A stretch of DNA of 64,000 bases from Amycolatopsis nivea (GTDB lineage: Bacteria; Actinomycetota; Actinomycetes; Mycobacteriales; Pseudonocardiaceae): assembly GCF_004522235.1 (NCBI RefSeq), contig NZ_SDLT01000015.1, positions 16,058-80,057 on the forward strand, written 5' to 3'. Shown one piece after another: positions 1 through 8,525 of the stretch (positions within the stretch are counted from its first letter, which is position 1; every line of letters begins with the position of its first letter). The translations under genes were made by a program, and so were the position numbers. The notes under the pieces were generated by a model, which ran no database searches, was not told the origin of the DNA, and saw only the letters and a list, made by a program, of their open reading frames with translations.

Positions 1-1211
1 ACGCAGACGGCGAGGGCGCGGACGGCCTCCTCCACCTCGGCCAGCTCGGGGAAGGTCGGCGCGATGCGGATGACCGCGTCGGCCGGGTCGTCGCCGTGCG
101 GATGGGTGGCCCCGGCCGGGGTCAGCGCGACGCCCGCCTCCTTGGCCAGCCGCACGACCTCCTTCGCGGTGCCCTCGGGCACGGTCAGCGAGACGAAGTA
201 CCCGCCGGTCGGCTTGGTCCAGGTCGCCAGGTCGCTCAGCTCCTCGGTGAGGATGCGCTCCACGGCGGCGAACTTGGGCGCGATCACCTCGGCGTGCTTG
301 CGCATCAGCGCGCGGACGCCGTCGGCGTCCTTGAGGAACAGCGCGTGGCGCAGCTGGTTGACCTTGTCCGGGCCGATGGTGCGCTTGCTCAGCACGCTCT
401 GCCACCAGGCGAGGTTCGCCTCGGACGCGCCGAAGAAGCCGACGCCGGCCCCGGCGAAGGTGATCTTCGAGGTGGAGCCGAACACGAACGCGCGGTCCGG
501 GTTCCCGGCCTCGGCGCAGAGCGCGAGGATGTCGGCCAGCTCCGGCTCGTCCTCGGTGAGGTGGTGCACCGCGTAAGCGTTGTCCCAGATGATCCGGAAG
601 TCCGGCGCGGCGGTGGGCATCGCGGCGAGTCGGCCCGCGACCTCGGCGCTGAAGGTGACGCCGGTCGGGTTGGAGTACTTCGGCACGCACCAGATGCCCT
701 TGACCGCGGCGTCCTCGGCGACCAGCCGCTCGACGACGTCCATGTCCGGGCCGGTCTCGGTCATCGGCACCGGGACCAGTTCGATGCCGAACCGCTCGGC
801 GAGCGCGAAGTGCCGGTCGTAGCCGGGCACCGGGCACAGCATCGCGATCCGGGGCTCGTCGGCCCAGCGGCGCGGCGCGCCCGGCAGGGTGCTGAGCATC
901 GCCTGCGCGATCGTGTCGTGCATCAGCTCCAGGCTCGAGTTGCCCGCGGCGAACAGCTGCTCGACCGGCACCTGCAGCGCGCCGGCGAAGATGCGGCGCA
1001 GCTCCGGCAGCCCCTTGAGCCCGCCGTAGTTGCGGGTGTCGGTGCCGTCCTCGGCCTTGTACTGGCCGTTCGGCAGCGTCAGGAGATCCGCGGAGAGGTC
1101 GAGCTGCCGGGGCGACGGCTTGCCGCGGGTGATGTCCAGGGACAGTCCGCGCTCGACCAGCGCGGTGTAGTCGCGACGGGCAGTGTCGACATCGACAGGA
1201 GCTGTGGTCAT
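1..1211 (-). CDS. aspT: Aspartate aminotransferase, MocR-like family (3' end outside window)
   Basis: PLP-dependent fold-type I aminotransferase; 403 residues are visible and the C-terminus runs off the window edge. It resembles the actinobacterial AspT class (Corynebacterium glutamicum AspT), which moves the amino group between aspartate and 2-oxoglutarate. Visible signatures are the N-terminal ITRGKPSPRQLDLS segment, RNYGGLKGLPELR, NPTGVTFS, the DNAYAVHHL cofactor-binding loop and the Schiff-base lysine at about residue 249 in STSKITFAG. The ATG start is chosen because a TAGCGT -10 hexamer lies 6 bases upstream, so the mRNA is probably leaderless. It diverges from the small gene at 1283. 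Substrate is inferred from family only. Confidence 0.85.
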   Translation of the reverse strand, partial: MTTAPVDVDTARRDYTALVERGLSLDITRGKPSPRQLDLSADLLTLPNGQYKAEDGTDTRNYGGLKGLPELRRIFAGALQVPVEQLFAAGNSSLELMHDTIAQAMLSTLPGAPRRWADEPRIAMLCPVPGYDRHFALAERFGIELVPVPMTETGPDMDVVERLVAEDAAVKGIWCVPKYSNPTGVTFSAEVAGRLAAMPTAAPDFRIIWDNAYAVHHLTEDEPELADILALCAEAGNPDRAFVFGSTSKITFAGAGVGFFGASEANLAWWQSVLSKRTIGPDKVNQLRHALFLKDADGVRALMRKHAEVIAPKFAAVERILTEELSDLATWTKPTGGYFVSLTVPEGTAKEVVRLAKEAGVALTPAGATHPHGDDPADAVIRIAPTFPELAEVEEAVRALAVC

Positions 1212-1217
1212 ACCACC

Positions 1218-1223
1218 ACGCTA
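1218..1223 (-). promoter_or_regulatory. -10 element of leaderless aspT promoter
   Basis: TAGCGT on the minus strand, ending 6 bases before the ATG at 1211. Transcription would start at or next to the A of ATG. No ribosome binding site fits in between. Confidence 0.6.
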
Positions 1224-1269
1224 AACCGCGAGCGCAAGCCAGTTCGGGTGACCCCCGGCTCTTGTGGGC

Positions 1270-1275
1270 TAGCGT
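1270..1275 (+). promoter_or_regulatory. -10 element for the gene at 1283
   Basis: TAGCGT followed by exactly 7 bases (GGGGCCC) and then GTG at 1283. This supports the GTG at 1283 over the in-frame TTG at 1262 and GTG at 1274, which lie within or before the promoter. Confidence 0.6.
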
Positions 1276-1282
1276 GGGGCCC

Positions 1283-1765
1283 GTGCGGTACCTGGTGCAT
1301 GCCGAGCAGCGGCAGTTCTCCTTGCGGGACAAGGACGCCTGGCGTCCCGGCGACGGCGGGTGGACCGACGAGGCGGTGTCGGCGCACCGCGTCGCGGTAG
1401 AGCCGTCGTCGCTCTCCGTGGCGACCGCGCGCTCCGACTGGGTCGAGGTCGATGTGTCGGTAAGCACAGCGATGCCGCCGGTGCTGCCGGACGCGTCCCA
1501 CGTGGTGGAAGCCGATCTCGACGTCCCCGGCGGCGTGGCGACGCTCGCCGGACCCGCCGATTACGCCCGCCGGGAACACCGGATCGCAGTCCCGCCCGGG
1601 CGGTACCGGGTCCGAGTGTCCTATGTGGAGAGCGGCCCGCCGGACGCGGAATGGCACGACCACGAGTTCGGCGAGCATTTCCGGTACGTGCTGGACCTGT
1701 GGCCGTCCGCTGGGGCCGCCCCGGTCGCGGTGCTGCGCGCGGGCCCCGGGGTCTGGGACGGCTGA
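1283..1765 (+). CDS. Hypothetical protein, small, acidic
   Basis: 160-residue protein that I cannot assign to a family. It is rich in Asp/Glu and aromatic residues, with alternating hydrophobic stretches (YRVRVSYVE, FRYVLDLWP) that suggest a beta-rich soluble domain. No signal peptide or membrane segment is visible. The GTG start sits 7 bases after a TAGCGT hexamer, which indicates a leaderless message. It lies upstream of, and in the same orientation as, the SGNH hydrolase, 44 bases apart, but that gene appears to have its own promoter. Confidence 0.65.
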   Translation: MRYLVHAEQRQFSLRDKDAWRPGDGGWTDEAVSAHRVAVEPSSLSVATARSDWVEVDVSVSTAMPPVLPDASHVVEADLDVPGGVATLAGPADYARREHRIAVPPGRYRVRVSYVESGPPDAEWHDHEFGEHFRYVLDLWPSAGAAPVAVLRAGPGVWDG

Positions 1766-1809
1766 TATCCCGTTGGCGGCGAGGGGCCGCGGACGGCAGA
1801 CTCGGCGGC

Positions 1810-2955
1810 ATGCAGTGGATCACCACCGAGATCGGCGAAGAGTTCGTGCGCGGTGCACTCGAGCTGGAACGCACGCCGCAGGGCTTGCTGCCGCACCGGC
1901 TGACCGCGCGGGCGCGGGCGCAGAACACCGACAGCAGGCTCGCGATGGCGGAGACCCAGCCGTCCGGCGTGCGCCTGACGTTCCGCACCGAGTCGACCGC
2001 GATCGAACTGGACACCCACCGCACGAAGGTCGGCTACGTGGGCGTGCCGCCCTTGCCGGACGGCCTCTACGACCTGGTGCTGAACGGGCGTCCGGCAGGC
2101 TCCGCGACCGTCTCCGGCGGCGACGAACTGATCCTCGACATGATGACCGGCGAGGGCGAAACCCGCCCCGGCCCGCCCGGCACGGTCCGGTTCTCCGACC
2201 TGCCTTCGGGCGTCAAAGACGTCGAGATCTGGTTGCCGCACAACGAAACCACCCGGCTGGTCGCGTTGCGCACCACCGGCCCGATCACTCCGCTGCCGCG
2301 CGATCGGCGCGTCTGGCTGCACCATGGCAGCTCGGTCAGCCACGGCACCGGCGCGGCAGGCCCGTCGCAGACATGGCCCGCGCTGGCCGCCGCTGCCGCC
2401 GGGGTCGATCTGATCAACCTGGGTTTCAGCGGGAGCGCTCTGCTGGACCCGTTCACCGCGCGGGCTCTTCGCGACACACCCGCCGATCTGATCAGCGTGA
2501 AGCTGGGAATCAACATCGTGAACGCGGACCTGATGCGGTTGCGTGCTTTCGGCCCGGCGGTGCACGGATTCCTGGACACGATCCGGGAGGGCCATCCGGA
2601 CGTTCCGCTGGTGGTGGTTTCCGCATTGCTGTGCCCGATCCACGAGGACACGCCGGGTCCGGGAGCGCCGGATTTCAGCACCGGAACGCTCCGGTTCAAG
2701 GCCACCGGCGATCCCGCCGCCGTCGCGGAGGGAAAGCTGACGCTGAAGGTGATCCGGGAGGAACTGGCACGGGTCGTCCGGGACCGGGAGGATCCGGCAC
2801 TGTCCTACGTGGACGGACTCTCGCTGTACGGGGAAGAGGATTTCGCCGCACACCCGCTGCCGGACGCGCTGCACCCGGACGCGGCGACGCACCGGTTCGT
2901 GGGCGAACGGTTCGCCAAGCAGGTCTTCGGACCAGGCGGTCCCTTCGCCGGTTGA
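1810..2955 (+). CDS. SGNH/GDSL family hydrolase, probable carbohydrate or lipid esterase
   Basis: 381-residue protein with an N-terminal beta-sandwich-like domain (about residues 1-165) and a C-terminal SGNH hydrolase domain. The nucleophile block reads HHGSSVSHG at about residues 171-179, so the usual GDS is GSS, with the serine at 175 as likely nucleophile. Block II (NLGFSGSA), block III (KLGINI) and the block V DALHPD motif near residue 355 are all present, so the catalytic set looks intact. There is no signal peptide, so it probably acts in the cytoplasm. Substrate is unknown. The start ATG lies 7 bases after a weak -10 (CAGACT). Confidence 0.85.
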   Translation: MQWITTEIGEEFVRGALELERTPQGLLPHRLTARARAQNTDSRLAMAETQPSGVRLTFRTESTAIELDTHRTKVGYVGVPPLPDGLYDLVLNGRPAGSATVSGGDELILDMMTGEGETRPGPPGTVRFSDLPSGVKDVEIWLPHNETTRLVALRTTGPITPLPRDRRVWLHHGSSVSHGTGAAGPSQTWPALAAAAAGVDLINLGFSGSALLDPFTARALRDTPADLISVKLGINIVNADLMRLRAFGPAVHGFLDTIREGHPDVPLVVVSALLCPIHEDTPGPGAPDFSTGTLRFKATGDPAAVAEGKLTLKVIREELARVVRDREDPALSYVDGLSLYGEEDFAAHPLPDALHPDAATHRFVGERFAKQVFGPGGPFAG

Positions 2956-2965
2956 GGCGCGCTGC

Positions 2966-2971
2966 TAGTTT
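2966..2971 (+). promoter_or_regulatory. -10 element for the gene at 2979
   Basis: TAGTTT, then 7 bases (TCGAACC), then ATG at 2979. Another leaderless-type promoter, located between the SGNH hydrolase stop and the next gene. Confidence 0.6.
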
Positions 2972-2978
2972 TCGAACC

Positions 2979-3920
2979 ATGGCGGACCACACTCTCCGGA
3001 CACAGCTGACCCACCCCGATCGCGGCGTCCTGCTGTTCGGCATCACGCCGCCCCGCCTCAGCAACACCCCCGAGCGGATCCGGGAGATCACCGCCGCCAC
3101 CCTGGCGCGGCTGAGCGACCTCGACGTCGACGGCCTCGCCCTGTACGACATCGACGACGAGAGCGACCGCAACCCCGAGGAGCGGCCGTTCCCCTACCTG
3201 CCGACCCTCGACCCGGTGCGCTACCACGCGGACTATCTCAGCGAGTGGGACCGTCCGGCGGTCATCTACCGGTGCGTCGGCAAGTACCCCGAAGGCGAGC
3301 TGCGGGACTGGCTGCGGAACGCCGACGCCGACCGCGTGCTGTCGGTCTTCGTCGGGGCTTCGTCGAAGGGCAAGGAGGTGCACACCCGGCTGTCCGAGGC
3401 ACAGGCGTTGCGCCGGGAAGTGCGCCCCGACCTGCTGCTCGGCGGCGTCGCGATCACCGAACGGCCCGACGAGCACCTGCGGCTGATCGCCAAACAGCAA
3501 GCTGGCTGCGCGTACTTCATCTCGCAGGTGATCTACAGCGCCGACGCGGCGAAGAGCATGGTCTCCGACTACTTCTACGCGTGCCGTGAGCAGGGCCTCG
3601 AGCCGAAACCGGTCCTGTTCACGCTTTCGGTCTGCGGTTCGGCGAAGACGCTGGCGTTCCTCAAGTGGCTCGGCGTCCACGTCCCGCGGTGGCTGGAGAA
3701 TTCCCTGCGCCACGCGGACGACACGCTGGCCGAGTCGTATGACCAATGCCTGGCGAACGCCCGGGAACTGGCTGCGTTCTGCCGCAAGCTCGGGATGCCG
3801 TTCGGGTTCCTCGTGGAGAGCGTGTCCATCCGGAAGGTCGAGATCGAGGCATCGGTGGCTCTCGCGCGCGAGGTGAGCGGGCTGCTCGGCCGGAGCACTA
3901 CAGCGGATCCAGCGCAGTGA
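2979..3920 (+). CDS. Methylenetetrahydrofolate reductase-like TIM-barrel protein
   Basis: 313-residue protein resembling the FAD-dependent methylenetetrahydrofolate reductase superfamily: an N-terminal strand with FGITPPR, DGLALYDIDDES for the acidic loop, LLLGGVAITERPDEH and a CAYFISQVIY segment typical of the folate/FAD barrel. MetF proper is about 290-300 residues and would carry a clearer PKE motif; this appears to be a diverged paralogue whose folate role is inferred. It ends convergently on the Mce-associated gene with a 23-base overlap (3898-3920). Leaderless ATG start after TAGTTT. Confidence 0.7.
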   Translation: MADHTLRTQLTHPDRGVLLFGITPPRLSNTPERIREITAATLARLSDLDVDGLALYDIDDESDRNPEERPFPYLPTLDPVRYHADYLSEWDRPAVIYRCVGKYPEGELRDWLRNADADRVLSVFVGASSKGKEVHTRLSEAQALRREVRPDLLLGGVAITERPDEHLRLIAKQQAGCAYFISQVIYSADAAKSMVSDYFYACREQGLEPKPVLFTLSVCGSAKTLAFLKWLGVHVPRWLENSLRHADDTLAESYDQCLANARELAAFCRKLGMPFGFLVESVSIRKVEIEASVALAREVSGLLGRSTTADPAQ

Positions 3921-4386
3921 TCTTCCACCGCCCGTCAGTCCGATGCGCAGTCACCGACAACTGCCCCACCGACGACTGAGGCGCACCACCACCCGGCAGA
4001 ATCGTCTGCTGATCCAGGAAAAGCAGCAAACTCGCATCATCACCGTGCAACGAACGAACCCCGATCGCCCGCACCGTCGTGGTCCGGACGAGCTTCTCAG
4101 TCGCCGCACGCTGCCGAGCCGCGGTGAACTGGCTCTGGTACTGCCCCACCGCCGAACCAGTCAACACGTCAGCCGCCGCCCGAGCAGTACGGTCCAAATT
4201 CGCGTAGTCGTAGGAAAAAAGCGCCTTCACCGCAGCACTGACCTGGTCGGTGACCTGCGACGTCGCCTCCGTATCGACCATCGCCTCGTCGTCCTCAGGC
4301 TGCAGCAACGACGCCTGCACCCCGAACCACACCGCGCACGCCAGCGCGACTGCGGTCACTCCCGCTGCGATCGTCCGTCGGTTCAC
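3898..4386 (-). CDS. Mce-associated membrane protein (second, Mam-type)
   Basis: 162-residue protein with one N-terminal membrane helix (about residues 8-26) followed by an NTF2-like extracytoplasmic domain ending RWKITALDP. Such proteins stabilise or organise Mce lipid importers in actinobacteria (Mam4A/Mam4B in M. tuberculosis). The GTG start overlaps the stop of the preceding gene by four bases (GTGA), so translation is coupled. It is the last gene of the mce operon. The 3' end overlaps the opposing MTHFR-like gene. Confidence 0.8.
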   Translation of the reverse strand: MNRRTIAAGVTAVALACAVWFGVQASLLQPEDDEAMVDTEATSQVTDQVSAAVKALFSYDYANLDRTARAAADVLTGSAVGQYQSQFTAARQRAATEKLVRTTTVRAIGVRSLHGDDASLLLFLDQQTILPGGGAPQSSVGQLSVTAHRTDGRWKITALDPL

Positions 4387-4901
4387 GAGCCCACCGCCTG
4401 GACGCCGCCGATTTTCCACGCGTCGCCGTCTCGCGCGAAGTCCACGGCCAAGCGCGCCTGCTTCGCCGAAGGTGCGCCGTCGCCGGTGCTCACGCGGACG
4501 TTCAGGACCGCGATCAGCCGGGCGGTTCCTGCCGAAGGATTCAGGTCGGTGACGGCGGCCTGCACCAGGGAAGCCGTCGACACGGTTTTGGTGCGTTTGG
4601 CGCGGTCGATCTGCAGTTGCCGGTCGCCGGAGAGGTCCTTGCCGTACTGCCCGGTCGTCGCGGAGATCCAGCGATCCACGTCGACCGCGCTCGTGCGGTA
4701 GTCGATCGTGTTGAGCGTGACCAGTTCCGTGCTCGCGGCGGCCAGCACGGCGTCGCGCGCGCGGCCGCGGGCGAGGCTGTCGTCCTGCGCCGCGCTCCAC
4801 CACGACCAGCCGAACCACGCGGCGGCCAGCACCGCGACGACGGCCAGCGCGGTCAGCACCCGTCCGCTCAGGAAGGAACCCTCAGCCGAATCAGCCATCA
4901 C
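4383..4901 (-). CDS. Mce-associated membrane protein (first, Mam-type)
   Basis: About 172 residues; one membrane helix near residues 14-36, then an NTF2-like domain ending DAWKIGGVQAVG, the same layout as the gene downstream, so the two are likely paralogues. The family sits at the 3' end of actinobacterial mce operons. The GTG start overlaps the mceF stop (GTGA); an ATG follows directly and could equally be used. Role in the importer is inferred from position and family. Confidence 0.8.
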   Translation of the reverse strand: MMADSAEGSFLSGRVLTALAVVAVLAAAWFGWSWWSAAQDDSLARGRARDAVLAAASTELVTLNTIDYRTSAVDVDRWISATTGQYGKDLSGDRQLQIDRAKRTKTVSTASLVQAAVTDLNPSAGTARLIAVLNVRVSTGDGAPSAKQARLAVDFARDGDAWKIGGVQAVGS

Positions 4902-6139
4902 GAACCGCCCAGCAACGCCCCGAGCCCGCCCTTCAACGGCGCGGTCAGCTGGCCCAGCAGACCCGGCAGCTGCTGCTGCGAACCCTGGTCCGAAGGCGCG
5001 GAAGCCTTGGGCGCGGCCGGAATCGCGGGCGGCTTCCCCGCGTACGGCGCGTTCTGCGCACCCCGCACCTCAGTCGGGCTGCCCGGCGGCTCCGCGCAGT
5101 AGGCGTTCATGTTGACCGGCGCTTCGCTCGTGTCGTTGGCCGGACGCTGTTTCGTGCCCTCGTACCCCTTCGTGCACGAATGCGGATCGAAGAAGTTGAA
5201 CACCACGCCAAGGTGCCCGGTGCCGTCCGGCGAGGTCGACGGCGAGAACGCCGAGATCACCGGGTACGCCACCAGCAGCTCCTCGATCGCGTCCTTCCGC
5301 ATCGACGTGACCTGCGCGGTGGTGAGCGAGTTCGCGAACAGCACCCCGAGGTCGGTCCCGGACGTCGCGAGCACGTCGCTGATCTGCCGGCTCAGCTGCG
5401 GAGCCTCGTCGATCACCTTGCGCACCGCCGGATCCGACGACTTCAGCTGCCCGGCGATCGTCTTCAACCCGGACGCGAACGCCGTGATGTTCTGCGCCTG
5501 CCGCTCCTGCGTGGCGAAAACCGTGCGGGAATTCGCCAGCAACCCCTGCGTGTCCGGCACGTACTGGGCGGCCGTCGCGGTGAGCGAACTGGTGCTGTCC
5601 AGCAGTTTCTGCAGCTGCGGGCCGGAACCGGCGAACGCGTCGTACGTCTCGTCCACCACGGTCTTCAGCGATTCCGGATGGACGCTCGCAACCAGTCCGT
5701 CGAGATGCGTCAGCACCGAATCCGGCGTCGCGGGCAGCGACGCGCGGTCCTGCGTGATCACCGCGCCGTCCTCCAGGTACGGCCCGGATTCGCGGTCCGG
5801 CAGCAGGTCCACGAACTGCTCGCCCACCGCCGACCGGTTCGCGACCTGCGCGTGCAGCGCCGACGGGATGTCCGGGCCGCCGGAGTCGATGTCGAGCCGG
5901 ACGTCGATGCCGTGCGGGGTGAGCGTCATCGCCCCGACCCGGCCGACCGTCACGCCGCGGTAGGCGACCTCGGAGTTCACGAAAACCCCGCCGGAGTCGG
6001 GAAGCTGGAGCGTCACGTGATAGCCGCGGTTGCCGAAAATCCGGTCGAGACCGGCGTAATGCCCGCCCGCGTACGCCACCGAAACGACGGCGATCGCGAA
6101 GAACACCAGCAGCTGGATCCGGACCTTGCGCGTGTTCAT
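4898..6139 (-). CDS. mce4F: Mce family protein, MceF position
   Basis: 413 residues. An N-terminal membrane anchor (about 9-26) is followed by the MlaD/Mce domain (about 40-120: VTLQLPDSGGVFVNSEVAYRGVTVGRVG) and a long helical region that lines the lipid tunnel across the envelope. The C-terminal 60 residues are low-complexity, rich in Pro, Gly, Gln and Leu. It forms a hetero-hexamer with the other five Mce proteins above a YrbE permease pair. ATGA overlap with the upstream gene shows coupling. The mce4 assignment rests on the neighbouring steroid genes. Confidence 0.9.
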   Translation of the reverse strand: MNTRKVRIQLLVFFAIAVVSVAYAGGHYAGLDRIFGNRGYHVTLQLPDSGGVFVNSEVAYRGVTVGRVGAMTLTPHGIDVRLDIDSGGPDIPSALHAQVANRSAVGEQFVDLLPDRESGPYLEDGAVITQDRASLPATPDSVLTHLDGLVASVHPESLKTVVDETYDAFAGSGPQLQKLLDSTSSLTATAAQYVPDTQGLLANSRTVFATQERQAQNITAFASGLKTIAGQLKSSDPAVRKVIDEAPQLSRQISDVLATSGTDLGVLFANSLTTAQVTSMRKDAIEELLVAYPVISAFSPSTSPDGTGHLGVVFNFFDPHSCTKGYEGTKQRPANDTSEAPVNMNAYCAEPPGSPTEVRGAQNAPYAGKPPAIPAAPKASAPSDQGSQQQLPGLLGQLTAPLKGGLGALLGGS

Positions 6140-7332
6140 CAGCCGCCTCCCACCAGACCGCCGAGCAATCCGCCCAGTACCCCGCCGTAGCCGGGCTTCG
6201 CTCCGCCCGTCGCCGGGGTGTTCGGCAGCGGCAACGGCAGCTCCGGCATCCCTTGCCCGGCAACAGGCGGGGCGGCGCCGGACGTCGAGGGCGTCGGCAG
6301 CTGGAACGGCGGCTGCGACGAGTTCGTGAAGTTCTGCACGAGCTTGTCGAGATCGAGGTTGATCCGCGCGTCGACGTTCGCGTAGTCGCCCTTGATCACG
6401 TTGCCCGCGTAGTCCGGGAACGGGTAGGTCAGCAGGATCCGCAGCGCGTTCGGCAGGTCCTGGCCCGCCGCGCTGAGCTGGCGCAGCGTCGGCTCCAGCG
6501 CCTTGAGGTTCGCGACGAGCTGGTCGCGGCTGCGGTTGACCGTGTCCACCGCGACGCCGGACAGCTTGTTCAGCGCGTTCAGCATCCCCACCAGCTGGTC
6601 GCGCTGGTCGGCGACGATCTTCAGCCCGGGCGCGAGTTTGTCCAGCGCGGTGGCGAGGTTCTGCTTCTGCCCGACGAGCGTGGTGGACAGCTTGTCCAGT
6701 CCGTCGATCGCGCGCAGGATCTCGCCCTTGTGCCCGTCGAGCTGGGTGGCGAGTTCGTCCACCCGGGACAGCAGCGCGCGCATCTGCGGTTCGTTGCCCG
6801 ACAGCGCGTCGTTGAGTTCGTGGCTGATGTTCTGCAGCTGGTCGACGCCGCCGCCGTTGAGCAGCAACGACAACGCGCCCAGCACCTCTTCGATCTCCGG
6901 GTTGCGGTTCGTGCGCCCGAGCGGGATCTGCGCGCCGTCGGCGAGCTTGCCCGCCGGCTTCTCCGCGGTCGGCGCGCTCAGCTGCACGAACTTCTCGCCG
7001 AGCAGACTGGACTGGCGCAGTTCGGCGTGCGCGTTGGCGGGCAATTGGACGTCGCCGTTCACCGTCATCGACACGAGCGCGGACCGGGTGTCCGGGGTGA
7101 GCGCGATCCGGTCGATCCGGCCGACCGCGACGTCGTTCACCTTCACGTTCGCCTGCGGCACCAGGTCCAGCACGTCGGTGAACAACGCGGTGACGTGGTA
7201 CGGATGGTCGCCGACGTCCGGGCCGCCGGGCAACGGCGTCGAGTACAGCCCGTTGAACCCGCCGTCGCTGCACCCGGCGAGCACCAGCACCCCGGCGAGC
7301 ACGCCCGCCAGTCGTTTCCGGAGGCGTTTCAC
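6139..7332 (-). CDS. mce4E: Mce family lipoprotein, MceE position
   Basis: 397 residues. The signal peptide ends in the lipobox LAGC with Cys21 as lipidation site, typical of the fifth Mce gene (LprN type in M. tuberculosis). The Mce domain follows at about 45-125 (VTALFTDVLDLVPQANVKVNDVAVGRID), then coiled helical repeats and a Pro/Gly-rich tail ending in a GGLLGGL repeat. The GTG start overlaps the mceD stop by four bases. It is part of the sterol/lipid importer, attached to the outer face of the membrane. Confidence 0.9.
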   Translation of the reverse strand: MKRLRKRLAGVLAGVLVLAGCSDGGFNGLYSTPLPGGPDVGDHPYHVTALFTDVLDLVPQANVKVNDVAVGRIDRIALTPDTRSALVSMTVNGDVQLPANAHAELRQSSLLGEKFVQLSAPTAEKPAGKLADGAQIPLGRTNRNPEIEEVLGALSLLLNGGGVDQLQNISHELNDALSGNEPQMRALLSRVDELATQLDGHKGEILRAIDGLDKLSTTLVGQKQNLATALDKLAPGLKIVADQRDQLVGMLNALNKLSGVAVDTVNRSRDQLVANLKALEPTLRQLSAAGQDLPNALRILLTYPFPDYAGNVIKGDYANVDARINLDLDKLVQNFTNSSQPPFQLPTPSTSGAAPPVAGQGMPELPLPLPNTPATGGAKPGYGGVLGGLLGGLVGGG

Positions 7333-8525
7333 TTGCCACCCCCGGGTTTCTGCGTCAGCACGTCCGACAACGGCAGCGGCAACGGCGGCAGCTGGCCGTT
7401 CTGCAGGGAGTTCAGCGCCTGCGGGATGGACGGCAGTTTGAGCGTGCCGTCGAGCACCGGCGCGAGCTTCTTGCAGATGTTGCCGAGCGTGTCCGGCAAC
7501 GGCTTCGGCGTGCCCGCGCTGATCAACCGGCAGACCGTGAGGATCGGCGGGTTGGTAATCTCGTTCAGGTTGTCGCGCACCGCGATCGTGCCGGACGCCG
7601 CGTCGTAGGTGTTGATGAAGTTCGTCGCCCCGGTCGGCGCGATGTCGAGCACCTCGGCGAGCGCGGCGCGCTGGTCCACCAGCACCTTCGTCAGCGACGC
7701 CAGTTTGGCCACATTGGACGAAAGCCCGTTCTTGTTGTCCGCCACGAACTGTTTCACGTCCTGCAGCGACGTCGACAGCGATTCGAGCGCGGCCCCGACG
7801 TCGTGCGAATCGTCGGCGAGGAAGCCGCTGACGTCCGCGAGCCGCTGGTAGAACTCGTTCAGCTGACTGTCGCTTTGGGACAGTGCGGAGGTGAAGGAAT
7901 TCAGGTTCTTCACCGTGGAGAACAGGTCGTCCTTCGAATCGTCGAGCGTGCCGGCCAGTTCGGCGAGCCTGCTGACGGTCGAGTTCAGGTCCTTGCCGTT
8001 GCCCTTGAGGTTGGCCGCGGCCGTGTCCAGGAGATCGGAGAACGCGCCGTTTTTGTTGGCCCCGTTGGGTCCCAGCGCGGTGGACAGCTTGTCGAGGCTC
8101 GCGTAGAGGTCGTCCAGTTCGACCGGCGTCGCGGTTTTGTCGCGCGCCAGCACGGTTCCGCTCGCGAGCGTCGGACCGCTGTCGTACGCCGGGGTCAGCT
8201 GGACGTACCGGTCGCTCACCAGGCTCGGCGACACGACGACCGCGCCGACGTCCTTCGGGATCGGGACGTCGTCGTTCACCTTCATGTCCACGCGCACCGC
8301 TTGGCCTTGCGGCGTCACCGCGGTGACCTCGCCGACCGCGACGCCCAGCACGCGCACGGACGAACCGGCGTACAGGCCGACGGTCTTCCCGAAGTACGCC
8401 GAGATTTTGGTGCCGCCAGTGTCGCGCAGCACCAGGTAGATGCCCGCGGTGAGCAAAAGCGCTGCCACACAAGCGAAGCCAAGCCAGGTGACCAGACTCC
8501 GTCCTGCGCGAGTCTCGACAGTCAT
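7329..8525 (-). CDS. mce4D: Mce family protein, MceD position
   Basis: 398 residues with an N-terminal membrane helix (about 12-32), the Mce domain at about 36-115 (TVGLYAGSSVRVLGVAVGEVTAV) and a long helical segment rich in Asp, Ser and Leu. A Pro/Leu-rich tail ends KPGGGK. It overlaps mceC upstream by ATGA and mceE downstream by GTGA. One of the six subunits that form the periplasmic shuttle tunnel. Confidence 0.9.
   Translation of the reverse strand: MTVETRAGRSLVTWLGFACVAALLLTAGIYLVLRDTGGTKISAYFGKTVGLYAGSSVRVLGVAVGEVTAVTPQGQAVRVDMKVNDDVPIPKDVGAVVVSPSLVSDRYVQLTPAYDSGPTLASGTVLARDKTATPVELDDLYASLDKLSTALGPNGANKNGAFSDLLDTAAANLKGNGKDLNSTVSRLAELAGTLDDSKDDLFSTVKNLNSFTSALSQSDSQLNEFYQRLADVSGFLADDSHDVGAALESLSTSLQDVKQFVADNKNGLSSNVAKLASLTKVLVDQRAALAEVLDIAPTGATNFINTYDAASGTIAVRDNLNEITNPPILTVCRLISAGTPKPLPDTLGNICKKLAPVLDGTLKLPSIPQALNSLQNGQLPPLPLPLSDVLTQKPGGGK

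Noticed and set aside
2320..2334. Loss of Asp in the GDS motif of the SGNH hydrolase as a sign of a dead enzyme
   Set aside because: GSS variants occur and blocks II, III and V, including DALHPD, are intact; no frameshift is present.
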